From assembly GCA_902595225.1 (NCBI GenBank), contig CACJPG010000007.1:1-49223 (forward strand): DNA of 49,223 bases, given 5' to 3'. Both the position numbers and the translations under genes were made by a program. This document shows positions 10,747 to 19,568 of this stretch, one piece after another. A model generated the notes under the pieces. That model made no database searches. It was not told the origin of the DNA and saw nothing but the letters and a program-made list of their open reading frames with translations. This stretch comes from an uncultured Thiothrix sp. Lineage in GTDB: Bacteria > Pseudomonadota > Gammaproteobacteria > Poriferisulfidales > GCA-002705445. Within the stretch, counting starts at the first letter, position 1; the number at the start of each line of letters is the position of its first letter.

Positions 10747-11472
10747 ATGAAAAAAAATCTAATTATTATTATCCTACTTGTGGTAAGCACTAATTCATTT
10801 GCAGCCAGCCAAAAAAGCGAGCTTGCTGAGAAGTACAAAGCTTTAAATAGTATAACTAACAAGGCATCTCTACAAAGAGGAGCAAAATATTATGTAAATT
10901 ACTGTAGTGGCTGTCATTCACTAAAATATATGAGAATGAACACTTTGGCCAATGATCTTGGAATTGATGAAGGTATTTTTTCAAAGAACCTAATATTTGC
11001 AAATAAAAAGATAGGTGAAACCATGACAATTCCTATGAAAGAGGAAGATGCGATACAGTGGTTTGGTGCGCTTCCACCTGATTTAAGTCTAACAGCTAGA
11101 TCTAAAGGGGCAGATTATATCTATGCGAAATTGAATACTTATTACGAGGATGATAATTCTGCCACTGGTTACAACAATATCGCTTATCCAAATACGTCAA
11201 TGCCACATATACTGGCTGACTTACAGGGTGGGCAAAAACTAGTTTTAGATTCTAAAAATAACCCTGTTAGCTTCAGTAAGACTTCTGAAGGCTCTTTCAG
11301 TGACGACGAGTACAGACAATTAACGAACGACATAACAAATTTTTTAGTATATGTTTCAGAGCCTGCAAAACTTAAAAGACAATCTATTGGTTTTTGGGTC
11401 TTAATGTTCCTATTTATTTTTACCATTTTAGCGTATTATACAAAGAAAGAGTTTTGGAAAGACGTCCACTAA
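10747..11472 (+). CDS. petC: Cytochrome c1
   Basis: The membrane-anchored c-type cytochrome of the bc1 complex, passing electrons from the Rieske centre to soluble cytochrome c. It has 241 residues. A signal peptide (residues 1-20, 'NSFAA') is followed by the heme site CSGCH (C53, C56, H57). The axial Met is in 'NTSMPHIL' (M152). One C-terminal membrane helix (about 214-234) ends in a charged tail. The start is 7 bp after the petB stop, so petB and petC are clearly co-transcribed. Confidence 0.96.
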   Translation: MKKNLIIIILLVVSTNSFAASQKSELAEKYKALNSITNKASLQRGAKYYVNYCSGCHSLKYMRMNTLANDLGIDEGIFSKNLIFANKKIGETMTIPMKEEDAIQWFGALPPDLSLTARSKGADYIYAKLNTYYEDDNSATGYNNIAYPNTSMPHILADLQGGQKLVLDSKNNPVSFSKTSEGSFSDDEYRQLTNDITNFLVYVSEPAKLKRQSIGFWVLMFLFIFTILAYYTKKEFWKDVH

Positions 11473-11488
11473 TTCATAGGAAAAAAAT

Positions 11489-12100
11489 ATGCATACTATG
11501 ACACTCTATTCGGATCCAAACAATGCACAATCTCATAGAGTAAGAATTGTTCTCGGCGAGAAAGATTTAGTTTTTAAGATTGAGGAAGTCTTAAGCGGCC
11601 AGAACAATGAGGATCTTATAGCTTTGAATCCAAATAATACTACACCTACATTTGTTGATAGAAATTTAGTTTTATATGAGTCTAGAGTTATTATGGAGTA
11701 TTTGGATGAGAGATTCCCCCACCCACCATTAATGCCAGTTGACCCAGTAATACGAGCTAAAACTAGAATGGTATTACATTATATTGAGAAAGATCTTTAT
11801 GGATTACTTGATGATGTTAAATCAAGCGGCGAAAAAAAATCCTCCACTGCAAAACAAAAATTAAAAGAAAATCTTTTACTTTCTCTAGATTTTATTCAAG
11901 GAAAAAAATATTTTTTAAGTGACGATTTTAGCATTATAGACTGTAGCATGGCTCCAATATTATGGCGATTACCGGAATTTGGCATTGAATTACCTAAGAG
12001 CGCAAAACCAATTATTAAATATTCAGAAAGGTTATTTGAGAGAAGCTCTTTTCTCGAGAATTTATCTGAGCAAGAAGAAGAGATAAGAAGTAATTACTAA
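11489..12100 (+). CDS. sspA: Stringent starvation protein A (GST-fold RNA polymerase-associated)
   Basis: A glutathione-transferase-fold protein of 203 residues with an N-terminal thioredoxin-like part ('MTLYSDPNNAQSHRVRIVLGEK', shortened here to its key pattern YSDP..SHRVRI) and a helical C-terminal domain. In gammaproteobacteria SspA binds RNA polymerase and affects stress transcription, and petABC-sspA is a conserved arrangement, which supports the call. The usual downstream partner sspB is absent. The preceding AGGA supports the ATG at 11489; a second ATG at 11498 is also possible. The stop overlaps the convergent oxidase gene by 4 nt. Confidence 0.88.
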   Translation: MHTMTLYSDPNNAQSHRVRIVLGEKDLVFKIEEVLSGQNNEDLIALNPNNTTPTFVDRNLVLYESRVIMEYLDERFPHPPLMPVDPVIRAKTRMVLHYIEKDLYGLLDDVKSSGEKKSSTAKQKLKENLLLSLDFIQGKKYFLSDDFSIIDCSMAPILWRLPEFGIELPKSAKPIIKYSERLFERSSFLENLSEQEEEIRSNY

Positions 12101-13470
12101 ATTGACTTATTCGGATTAAGAATTTTCTTTGGATCGAACTGTTTTTTTATATTATTCATTAGATCTAAAGTTATTTTATCTACTTCCTTCTCCAAAAAAC
12201 TTTTCTTTATAATTCCAATTCCGTGCTCTCCGGAAATTGTGCCATTTAAATCTAAGACTGAATCAAAGATTTCCTCTAAACAATTTTTAGAGTTTTCTGA
12301 ATTCTTTTCTTTAATAGTGTCGAATATTAAATTAACGTGTATATTTCCATTTCCTGCATGACCAAAATTAACAATTCGCACTCCATATTTTTTTGAGATA
12401 GCACTTAAATTATTTAGTAATCTAGTTAAATTAGATATAGGCACTGCAATGTCTTCGTTAATTTTATAACCTCCAATTTCTTTTAGAGCAGGAGATAATG
12501 ATTTTCTAGCCTTCCAAAGTTCTGCAATTTCTGTTTTATTTTCTGCAATTGTAATTTTTTTGTGTTCTTTGCTTTGCATCAATTTTAGCAATTTTTTAGA
12601 TTGAATATCTATAAAATCAACGTCACCATCAATTTCCAAAAGCACTGCAGATTTTGTATTAATTTCAAAATGATTTTTTTTAATGGAATTGATTAATTTT
12701 ACTGATTGTTCGTCAACAAATTCAAGTTTATATGGAGTTATAGGTTGCGTCATCAACATAATTATCATGTCTGAAGCACTTTTTAATGTTTCAAAAGTAA
12801 TCTCAAAGGTTTTTACGCTATTATTTAAAGGTAGTATTTTTAAGGTTGCTTCAGAGAGAATTCCAAGTACACCCTCAGACCCAACAAATAATCTTGTTAA
12901 ATCTAGTCCCACAACACCTTTAGATGTTTTAACTCCCGTTTTATGGATTTCCCCAGTTCCAGATATGAATTCTAATCCCAAAATATTATCCCTAGGAGTT
13001 CCATATTTAATTGCTCTTGGACCTGCGGAATTATTTGCAATATTACCTCCAATTGTTGAGTAATCTTGACTAGATGGATCAGGCCCCCAGAAGAAATTTT
13101 CTTTTTGTAATTCATCTTGCAAAGTTTTATTTATTACTCCTGGCTGAACTACGGCAAGTCTGTTGCTTATATCAATATCAATAATCTTGTTCATTTTTTC
13201 TAAAGATAGAACAACAGAATTTTCTATCGGCACCGAACCACCTGTATTACCAGTTCCGCGACCTCTTGTCGTAATTGGGATAGTATTTTCGAAGCAGTAT
13301 CGAACAATATCCTTAATCTGGGCTTTAGAATCTGCAAATAAAACACATTCAGGCATTACATGCATTTTGCTATTATCATAACCATAAGCCCAACAGTCAC
13401 CTTCCTCACTTAAAACAAAATCTACTGGTAATATTTTTTTAAAGTATTTTATGTGTTTTTTATCTAACAT
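12097..13470 (-). CDS. FAD-linked oxidase, GlcD / D-lactate dehydrogenase family
   Basis: A 457-residue flavoenzyme of the VAO/PCMH family. The FAD-binding half has 'RGRGTGNTGGSVP', 'VVQPGV' and 'GGNIANNSAGPRAIKYGT'. The C-terminal substrate half carries 'NFGHAGNGNIHVN' and 'ISGEHGIG', both typical of GlcD, D-lactate and D-2-hydroxyglutarate dehydrogenases. It has no signal peptide or Fe-S domain. Relatives oxidise D-2-hydroxyacids and pass electrons to quinone or another carrier; the exact substrate cannot be read from the sequence. It lies 1 bp after lpoA on the minus strand and its stop overlaps sspA. Confidence 0.88.
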   Translation of the reverse strand: MLDKKHIKYFKKILPVDFVLSEEGDCWAYGYDNSKMHVMPECVLFADSKAQIKDIVRYCFENTIPITTRGRGTGNTGGSVPIENSVVLSLEKMNKIIDIDISNRLAVVQPGVINKTLQDELQKENFFWGPDPSSQDYSTIGGNIANNSAGPRAIKYGTPRDNILGLEFISGTGEIHKTGVKTSKGVVGLDLTRLFVGSEGVLGILSEATLKILPLNNSVKTFEITFETLKSASDMIIMLMTQPITPYKLEFVDEQSVKLINSIKKNHFEINTKSAVLLEIDGDVDFIDIQSKKLLKLMQSKEHKKITIAENKTEIAELWKARKSLSPALKEIGGYKINEDIAVPISNLTRLLNNLSAISKKYGVRIVNFGHAGNGNIHVNLIFDTIKEKNSENSKNCLEEIFDSVLDLNGTISGEHGIGIIKKSFLEKEVDKITLDLMNNIKKQFDPKKILNPNKSI

Positions 13471-13471
13471 T

Positions 13472-14755
13472 TTAAAAAGAAATTTCCCTTGCTATACCAT
13501 TCTTAAATCTTACAATTTTTAAATTTCTTCTTAATTTATTAAAATCATCAAGCTGAAGGTAGCCTGTATTTCCATCAAGGTATTTATTTTTTAAAGTTTT
13601 TAGTTTTTCTAAATTATAAATTATTTTTATAGAATCCATACCAAGAGCAACAAAACGTAATAGCTTATTTTTCTCGACATTTTCCAGCATTTTTTTCTTT
13701 ATAGAAATATTTTTGTCATTATATAACCAAGGTATATCGCAAAATTTAATTTCGTTTAAATCTTTATTATTTTCTTGATCAAATAAACCGTTATAAATAT
13801 GAGAGGTAGAATAAAAAGGTATATTCTCAGCAAAATTAAAATTAAATTGAGGTTTTATAATCTTCATATCTTTTGAAGTTCCAACCGCAAAAATTGTATT
13901 TAAATCATTTGCAATATAAGGTTCAAATTGTAATTTGACATTTAGTAGATTTTGAATCTTATTTTTTCTTTTTATGCTTTCTTCAATTTTTAATAAGCTT
14001 CTTACAGATCTATTAATTTTATTCATGTCTTTTTCATAAACAACCTCATCAATAATATTGCCACCTAGCTCAATATATCTTAGCGAAAAAGCATCGGCTA
14101 TTCTTTTACCCCAAGCATTTTTTGGATATATTATTGATGCATTATTATTTCCATCAATAATTGATTTTTCCGCTATACAAATTGCTTCATCTTCCGGCAG
14201 TAATCCAAACTGATAGAATTCCTTTTTAAATTTATCTAAATTTGAGGGGTAATTCATTGTTAGAACGGGTAAAGATTCAGAACTATATAAGATAAGCTTG
14301 TTAATTAACTCCTTCCTTAATGGACCAATTACAAAATCATAGCTATCTAATGCTAATTTATTATAAACATTTCTTATATTAAAGTCCTTATCACCGCTAT
14401 CGATAATAACAATTTCGGGAATTGAATTCTCTGGATAATTTTTTAGCTGAATCTCTAATCCTTCAATTATTGCTCTACCAACTTTTGAATATCTACCGGT
14501 CACAGGTAAAATAACAGCGACCTTCTTAAGAGGTAAAAGATCTACGATTTCAAAAGTTTCCTTTGGAATTAATAGCTCATCAATATTAATTTGTTTTTTT
14601 TCAATGTTCTCTGATTCAGTTTTCATAAGATCCGAGACATCGTCTGATAAAGTAGAATTAAGATTCGTATCGCAATTGACAAGGAATATGCTTCCAACTA
14701 TCAACATAATAAGTTTATAATAAATTTTTAATTTTAAAGGTTTTAAATTTTGCAT
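13472..14755 (-). CDS. lpoA: LpoA-like outer-membrane lipoprotein, penicillin-binding protein activator (short)
   Basis: A 427-residue lipoprotein with lipobox 'FLVNC' (C28). The mature part matches the LpoA (YraM) periplasmic-binding-fold domain: 'KVAVILPVTGRYSKVGRAIIEGL' in pattern (VAVILPVTG near residue 80) and 'ASIIYPKNAWGKRIADAF'. LpoA activates PBP1a from the outer membrane. The N-terminal TPR-like domain of enteric LpoA (about 600+ residues in total) is missing, as in many other gammaproteobacteria. Divergence from rsmI is the standard gammaproteobacterial context. The two start codons overlap by 6 bp, leaving no intergenic space. Confidence 0.85.
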   Translation of the reverse strand: MQNLKPLKLKIYYKLIMLIVGSIFLVNCDTNLNSTLSDDVSDLMKTESENIEKKQINIDELLIPKETFEIVDLLPLKKVAVILPVTGRYSKVGRAIIEGLEIQLKNYPENSIPEIVIIDSGDKDFNIRNVYNKLALDSYDFVIGPLRKELINKLILYSSESLPVLTMNYPSNLDKFKKEFYQFGLLPEDEAICIAEKSIIDGNNNASIIYPKNAWGKRIADAFSLRYIELGGNIIDEVVYEKDMNKINRSVRSLLKIEESIKRKNKIQNLLNVKLQFEPYIANDLNTIFAVGTSKDMKIIKPQFNFNFAENIPFYSTSHIYNGLFDQENNKDLNEIKFCDIPWLYNDKNISIKKKMLENVEKNKLLRFVALGMDSIKIIYNLEKLKTLKNKYLDGNTGYLQLDDFNKLRRNLKIVRFKNGIAREISF

Positions 14756-15640
14756 AACTTTAGTAAAAAAAAACAGCCTTATTATGGTTCATTATATGTC
14801 GTTGCCACGCCAATTGGCAATATTAATGACATTTCAAAAAGAGCTATTGATATTTTATCAGGCGTTGATTTGATTGCCTCAGAGGATACAAGGCATAGTA
14901 AAAAACTTCTCAATTCCATTGGCATTAAAGCAAAACAAATCAGCTATAATAAACATAATGAAGCAAAAATAAGTGATAAATTAATTCAGCTATTGATAGA
15001 CGGAAAAAACATAGCATTAATATCTGATGCTGGCACACCAACATTATCTGATCCAGGTGATAACTTAATACGTAAATCAATTCAAAAGGGAATAACTGTC
15101 TCTCCAATTCCTGGTCCATCTGCAATTACAACCGCATTATCTGTAAGTGGGCATGGTTCAGAAAATTTCCTATTCATAGGTTTTTTACCGAGAAAACTCT
15201 CAAATAAAGAAGAAATATTTCGTGAGCATAAAAAAAATAATAACTATACGTTAGTATTTTTTGAATCACCAAATAGAGTCTTAAAAACCTTGAAAGATAT
15301 AAAAAATATTTACTCCGATGAAAAAAATCTCATTATTACAAGAGAGTTAACAAAAATATATGAAGAAGTTAATGACCATAGTGTAGAGGGACATATAAAA
15401 AATTTGATATCAAATAATAGTGAAAAAATAAAGGGCGAACATGTTTTTATCATACCAGCGACGTTAAAGAAAAAAGAAAATAAAGATTACTTTGAAATTG
15501 AACAATTTATTATCACTCTTTTGGAAAATGATATTCCCTATAGTAAAGCTATAAAAGTTGCCTCCACTATATATAAAGTAAATAAAAGCCAAATTTATAA
15601 AAAATATATTAAACTTGCAAAAAAACTCGATAAGGATTAA
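14750..15640 (+). CDS. rsmI: 16S rRNA (cytidine1402-2'-O)-methyltransferase RsmI
   Basis: Methylates the ribose of C1402 in 16S rRNA. It has 296 residues with the tetrapyrrole-methylase fold: 'YVVATPIGNINDIS', 'ASEDTRHSKKLL' and 'LISDAGTPTLSDPG'. The start is TTG at 14750: the frame is closed by a TAA two codons upstream, no in-frame ATG precedes the conserved core, and AAAGG sits 9 nt upstream. The gene start overlaps the divergent lpoA start, so its promoter must lie inside lpoA. rnpB follows directly. Confidence 0.94.
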   Translation: MHNFSKKKQPYYGSLYVVATPIGNINDISKRAIDILSGVDLIASEDTRHSKKLLNSIGIKAKQISYNKHNEAKISDKLIQLLIDGKNIALISDAGTPTLSDPGDNLIRKSIQKGITVSPIPGPSAITTALSVSGHGSENFLFIGFLPRKLSNKEEIFREHKKNNNYTLVFFESPNRVLKTLKDIKNIYSDEKNLIITRELTKIYEEVNDHSVEGHIKNLISNNSEKIKGEHVFIIPATLKKKENKDYFEIEQFIITLLENDIPYSKAIKVASTIYKVNKSQIYKKYIKLAKKLDKD

Positions 15641-15650
15641 ATTCACATGC

Positions 15651-15980
15651 GAGTCAGCTGTGTAATCGCTTTGTTTAATCAAAGAGGAAAGTCTGGGCTC
15701 CATAGAGTAGAGTGCCAGGTAACACCTGGGAAGTGTGAACTTACGGAAAGTGCAACAGAAAAAATACCGCAATTTTTATTGTAAGGGTGAAATGGTGTGG
15801 TAAAAGCGCACCGCAGATGTAGTAATACTTCTGGCAAGGCAAACCCCACTCGGAGCAAGGCCAAATAGAAAAGCTATAGCGTTACTCGCGCTGCTTTTGG
15901 GTAGGCTGCTAGATGTACTTGGTGACAAGTGCACAAGATTAATGATTACAATCTACAGAACCCAGCTTATAGGCTGACTC
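15651..15980 (+). ncRNA. rnpB: RNase P RNA (type A)
   Basis: The catalytic RNA that matures tRNA 5' ends. The closing P1 stem pairs GAGTCAGCT (15651-15659) with GGCTGACTC (15972-15980), one G-U included. Universally conserved cores are present: GAGGAAAGTC at 15684-15693, GCAAACCCCAC followed by GGAGCAAGGCCAAATAG in the 15838-15868 region, and ACAGAACCC near 15955-15963. The length of about 330 nt is slightly short for gammaproteobacterial type A. It lies 10 bp after rsmI. The ends are inferred from P1 and could be off by a few bases. Confidence 0.95.
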
Positions 15981-16033
15981 ACCATCTTAAAGAAATATTC
16001 AAACTTAAAGTTATTTGTGAACTTATTATTATA

Positions 16034-16059
16034 GCTCACTGATTTTGAGCATACTTTTT
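16034..16059 (+). terminator. Weak hairpin plus T-run downstream of rnpB
   Basis: GCTCA (16034-16038) and TGAGC (16046-16050) form a 5-bp stem, followed after four bases by TTTTT (16055-16059). The stem is short, but the position, between rnpB and the mraZ promoter, suits a terminator. Confidence 0.35.
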
Positions 16060-16103
16060 ACATTCAATCATTTTTGTAAGTTATTGACTAATAATGAAAA
16101 ATC

Positions 16104-16131
16104 TTGACATTCAGTATAATTATTGCATTAT
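16104..16131 (+). promoter_or_regulatory. Candidate sigma-70 promoter of the dcw cluster
   Basis: TTGACA (16104-16109) is a perfect -35 hexamer. With a 16-nt spacer it is followed by CATTAT (16126-16131), a 4/6 match to the -10 consensus. It immediately precedes the MraZ-box repeats, the arrangement expected for the autoregulated mraZ promoter. Confidence 0.5.
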
Positions 16132-16132
16132 T

Positions 16133-16157
16133 GTGGCTAAATGTGGGAAATAGTGGG
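16133..16157 (+). promoter_or_regulatory. MraZ-box operator: three GTGG(G/C) repeats at 10-bp spacing
   Basis: GTGGC (16133-16137), GTGGG (16143-16147) and GTGGG (16153-16157) are separated by exactly 5-nt spacers. MraZ is known to bind tandem TGGG-type repeats with this spacing in front of mraZ and repress the dcw operon. The repeats lie between the predicted promoter and the mraZ ATG at 16171, so autoregulation of the cluster is likely. Confidence 0.8.
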
Positions 16158-16170
16158 AAAATTAATTTGT

Positions 16171-16623
16171 ATGTTTAAAGGAAGAAGTAATCTGAGTATT
16201 GACTCAAAAGGTAGGACATCTATGCCGCAAAGGTATAGAGGCGTTTTTTGCGCAAATAAAAAATGTAAATTAGTTGTAACGGCAGATAAAGATAAATGCT
16301 TACTAATTTTTACTCTGAAAAATTGGGAAAATATAGAAAAACAATTATCAAATTTACCTTCATACAATGATGAAGCTAGATTTATTCAAAGACTTCTAAT
16401 TGGTCATGCAACAGAATCAGAAATTGACAGTCAGGGCAGATTTCTAATTCCAAATCCACTAAGAGAATATGCAGGTATTCAAAAAAAAGTAATACTTTTA
16501 GGTCAAGGTAGTAAGTTTGAACTATGGGCGGAGAATATTTGGAATAAAAATATGAAAAGCTGGCTAGATAATAACAATAGCTCAGAATTTAATAATAACG
16601 CACTAAGCGATCTTAAGTTATAA
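16171..16623 (+). CDS. mraZ: Transcriptional regulator MraZ
   Basis: The first gene of the division/cell-wall cluster: a 150-residue AbrB/SpoVT-fold DNA-binding protein that represses its own operon. The two MraZ half-domains are seen as 'LSIDSKGRTSMPQRYR' near the N-terminus and 'EIDSQGRFLIPNPLREYAG' in the second half. The start is set at the ATG encoding 'MFKGRSNLS', because that matches the family. An in-frame ATG at 16141 would add ten residues translated from the MraZ operator repeats. Confidence 0.94.
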   Translation: MFKGRSNLSIDSKGRTSMPQRYRGVFCANKKCKLVVTADKDKCLLIFTLKNWENIEKQLSNLPSYNDEARFIQRLLIGHATESEIDSQGRFLIPNPLREYAGIQKKVILLGQGSKFELWAENIWNKNMKSWLDNNNSSEFNNNALSDLKL

Positions 16624-16628
16624 GAATA

Positions 16629-17558
16629 ATGAATTATTTACATAATCCAGTAATGATAGAAAAAGTTATTCAAGGTCTGAATATCATATCAGGTGGAACA
16701 TATGTAGATTGCACGTTTGGCAGAGGCGGCCACTCAAAAAATATTTTAGATTTAATTGGTGAAAATGGAAAGCTTATTGCTATAGATAAAGATTCTGAAG
16801 CAGAAAATCATGCAAGAACATATTTTGCAAATGATAATAGATTTTCTTTTGAAAGAAATAATTTTAGTCAGATTACAAAAATTTTAGAAAAATATAATAA
16901 ATCTCAAAAAATAAATGGAGTCTTGCTAGATCTAGGTGTATCGTCACCACAAATTGATAATCCTGAGCGTGGTTTTAGTTTTCAAAAGTCTGGTCCTCTA
17001 GATATGAGGATGGATACGAATATAAATATGACTGCACTTTCTTGGCTTAAAAAAGCAAATATCGATGAGATAAAAGATGTATTAAAAACATATGGTGAAG
17101 AAAAATATGCATTTAAAATTGCGAATTCTATAAAAGAAGCTATAGATAGGAATATGCTATCAACAACTATAGACCTTGCCAAACTTATTCAAAACTGTTA
17201 TCCAAAAAATAATAAATCCAAAAAGAATCCAGCTACAAAAAGTTTTCAAGCAATTAGAATATTCATAAATAAAGAGCTTGACGAGCTAGAGAAAATCTTG
17301 GAAGCGTGTTTAAAAATAATCGTGAGTGGTGGAAGGATTGTTGTTATAAGTTTTCATTCACTTGAAGACAGAATGGTGAAAAAGTTTATAAATAAATACT
17401 CAATTGGAGACGACGTCCCAAGCAAAATACCTATTTTGAATAATTCCCGTAACTTGTTATTAAAAAAAATTAAGATTCCTGTTAAAGCATCTGAAGATGA
17501 AATAAATGCAAATATTCGGGCCAGAAGTGCGAGATTGCGGGTTGCGGAGATAATATGA
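16629..17558 (+). CDS. rsmH: 16S rRNA (cytosine1402-N4)-methyltransferase RsmH
   Basis: Also called MraW; it methylates N4 of C1402 in 16S rRNA, the same nucleotide modified by RsmI upstream. It has 309 residues with the SAM-binding 'YVDCTFGRGGHS', the signature 'GVLLDLGVSSPQID..ERGFSF', 'DMRMD' and the C-terminal 'ISFHSLEDRMVKKF'. It overlaps ftsL by 4 bp (ATGA). Confidence 0.96.
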   Translation: MNYLHNPVMIEKVIQGLNIISGGTYVDCTFGRGGHSKNILDLIGENGKLIAIDKDSEAENHARTYFANDNRFSFERNNFSQITKILEKYNKSQKINGVLLDLGVSSPQIDNPERGFSFQKSGPLDMRMDTNINMTALSWLKKANIDEIKDVLKTYGEEKYAFKIANSIKEAIDRNMLSTTIDLAKLIQNCYPKNNKSKKNPATKSFQAIRIFINKELDELEKILEACLKIIVSGGRIVVISFHSLEDRMVKKFINKYSIGDDVPSKIPILNNSRNLLLKKIKIPVKASEDEINANIRARSARLRVAEII

Positions 17559-17827
17559 GTAATATCAAAATTTATACAATTTTATTTTTGATACTTGCAA
17601 ATATGGGGCTTGCCTTTGGGATCATATGGATTGAACACCTTACAAGGTCACAGTTTAGAGATATGCAACTTTACTCAAATAAGAATATGGATTTAAAAAA
17701 TGAATGGAAAAAATTATCAATTGAGGAAAGTAAATATGCTTCACAAAGCCGAATAGAAAAAGAGGCAAAAAGGAAACTAGGTATGAAAATACCATTAAAG
17801 AAGGAGAATTTAAAAATTAATGATTAA
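17555..17827 (+). CDS. ftsL: Cell division protein FtsL
   Basis: A 90-residue bitopic membrane protein with a short N-terminus, one transmembrane helix at about residues 4-26 and a periplasmic coiled-coil-prone part ending in 'RIEKEAKRKLGMKIP', the typical FtsL tail. It works with FtsB and FtsQ to activate FtsW-FtsI at the septum. The call leans on position between rsmH and ftsI as well as on topology, since FtsL sequences are poorly conserved. It overlaps ftsI by 8 bp. Confidence 0.88.
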   Translation: MSNIKIYTILFLILANMGLAFGIIWIEHLTRSQFRDMQLYSNKNMDLKNEWKKLSIEESKYASQSRIEKEAKRKLGMKIPLKKENLKIND

Positions 17828-19568
17828 TTTTATAAAAATTTTTCGAAGACAGGAATTTATATCTTTTTTAATATTGATAAGTATTTCTATTATTTTATAT
17901 AGGTGCTTTAGCTTGCAATATATTGAGAGTAAAAACTATTCAAGTGAGATTGAAAAAAGAGAAATAAGAAAAGAGATTATTAAAGCTAGTAGAGGAAGCA
18001 TCGTTGATAGGAATAATATTATTTTAGCTGAAAGTATTCTTTTAGATACATTATCAGTTACAAACGCAGATTTGTTCTTGAAAAATAATAGTAAAGATAT
18101 TCAAGATCTGTGTGTAATTCTAAATAAAAACTGTAATGAATTAAAGAAAGATATACAAAGAAAAAGAAATAAAAAGCAATTTCATATAAAAAGACAATTA
18201 TCGGCATCTACTGTTAAACAAATTAACAGCTTAAAACTAAATGGAATAATATATGAAAAGGAGTTTCAAAGATTTTACCCCAGAGGCGAGGAGATGGCGC
18301 CATTAATTGGTAAAACTAATATTGATCATGTTGGACATATGTGTCTTGAAAAATCTTACGATAGTTTTCTCAAGGGTGTCGACGGCGAGAGAATTGTCAG
18401 AAAAGATAAAGATGGAAAAGTAGTGAAAAATATTAGATTAGTTTCTCCAGCGAAGGACGGAGAAAAGCTTATTCTAACTATTGACTCAAGATTACAATAT
18501 GTTGCTTACAGAGAACTAAAAAAGAAGATTGAAGAAGTAAATGCTAAATCAGGATCAGTGGTAATTTTAGATACATCGAATGGGGATATATTGGCTGCGG
18601 CGAGCTACCCATCATATGATCCAAATAATAAAAACGCTTATACATCCGAAGGTGAAAGAAATAGGGCAATTATTGATTCAATTGAACCAGGATCTACAAT
18701 AAAACCTTTTTTATTTGCTGCTGCCGTTGATTCAGGAAGTGTAAAACTAGGCGAAACTTTCGATACAAGCCCTGGATATATAAAATTTGGAAAAAAAATT
18801 TATAAGGATTTTAAAGATTATGGATTGTTGTCTTCAGAGGGTGTAATAATTAAATCAAGCAATGTTGGCAGCATAAAGATCTCTCAAAAATTAGATAAAA
18901 AAACCTACCATGACTTATTAGAATATTTAGGAATTGGTGAAATGGTTAATATAAAGTTTCCCTCTGAGATATCAGGAAAATTAAAACATTTTAGTGAATG
19001 GAGCGAATCAGACATTAGGTCGCATGCCCTTGGGTATGCTTTACAAGTTACTCCTTTGCAACTTGCAAAGGCGTATAGCGTAATAGCAAATGATGGATTG
19101 GTAATTAATCCAAGAATAAATTTAAAGTCTTTCATACAGAAAGAAAATAAACAGAGATATAAGAACGGTTTTATCCAAACGAAAAATGTAATAAAACAAG
19201 TTGTTGAAGAAGGCACTGGAAAAAATGCATTTGTAGATGGATATACTATTGGCGGTAAAACTGGAACAGCAGAAGTTTTTGACAAAAAATATAATAAGAA
19301 AAAACATACATCATTATTTGCTGGGATAACTTTTACAAATCCAAAGTTAGTGATCGTAGTGGTAATTAACGAGCCAAATACAAAACCAGATCAATTTTAT
19401 GGAGCATACGTTGCTGCCCCTGTATTTAAAACTGTAGCTTCAGATACTTTAAGAATATTAAATATTAGTCCGAATATTGTCTTAGAGAAAAAAGAAAAAG
19501 TTTCAAGTAAAACTGAAAAAATGGATGTCACTATTTTTAAAAACCCGGAGGATAAATATGTCTTTTGA
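17820..19568 (+). CDS. ftsI: Peptidoglycan transpeptidase FtsI (PBP3)
   Basis: The septal class B penicillin-binding protein that cross-links peptidoglycan together with FtsW. It has 582 residues: an N-terminal membrane anchor (about 12-30), a pedestal domain with 'RGSIVDRNN', then the transpeptidase domain. Active-site motifs are intact: STIK (S292-K295), SSN (346-348) and KTGT (480-483). The next gene, ftsZ, begins inside its 3' end (11-bp overlap); murE is the usual neighbour. Confidence 0.96.
   Translation: MINFIKIFRRQEFISFLILISISIILYRCFSLQYIESKNYSSEIEKREIRKEIIKASRGSIVDRNNIILAESILLDTLSVTNADLFLKNNSKDIQDLCVILNKNCNELKKDIQRKRNKKQFHIKRQLSASTVKQINSLKLNGIIYEKEFQRFYPRGEEMAPLIGKTNIDHVGHMCLEKSYDSFLKGVDGERIVRKDKDGKVVKNIRLVSPAKDGEKLILTIDSRLQYVAYRELKKKIEEVNAKSGSVVILDTSNGDILAAASYPSYDPNNKNAYTSEGERNRAIIDSIEPGSTIKPFLFAAAVDSGSVKLGETFDTSPGYIKFGKKIYKDFKDYGLLSSEGVIIKSSNVGSIKISQKLDKKTYHDLLEYLGIGEMVNIKFPSEISGKLKHFSEWSESDIRSHALGYALQVTPLQLAKAYSVIANDGLVINPRINLKSFIQKENKQRYKNGFIQTKNVIKQVVEEGTGKNAFVDGYTIGGKTGTAEVFDKKYNKKKHTSLFAGITFTNPKLVIVVVINEPNTKPDQFYGAYVAAPVFKTVASDTLRILNISPNIVLEKKEKVSSKTEKMDVTIFKNPEDKYVF

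Noticed and set aside
16141-16170. An N-terminal ten-residue extension of MraZ from an upstream ATG
   Set aside because: Those codons are made by the MraZ-binding repeats, and MraZ proteins start at the MFKG-like sequence encoded from 16171.
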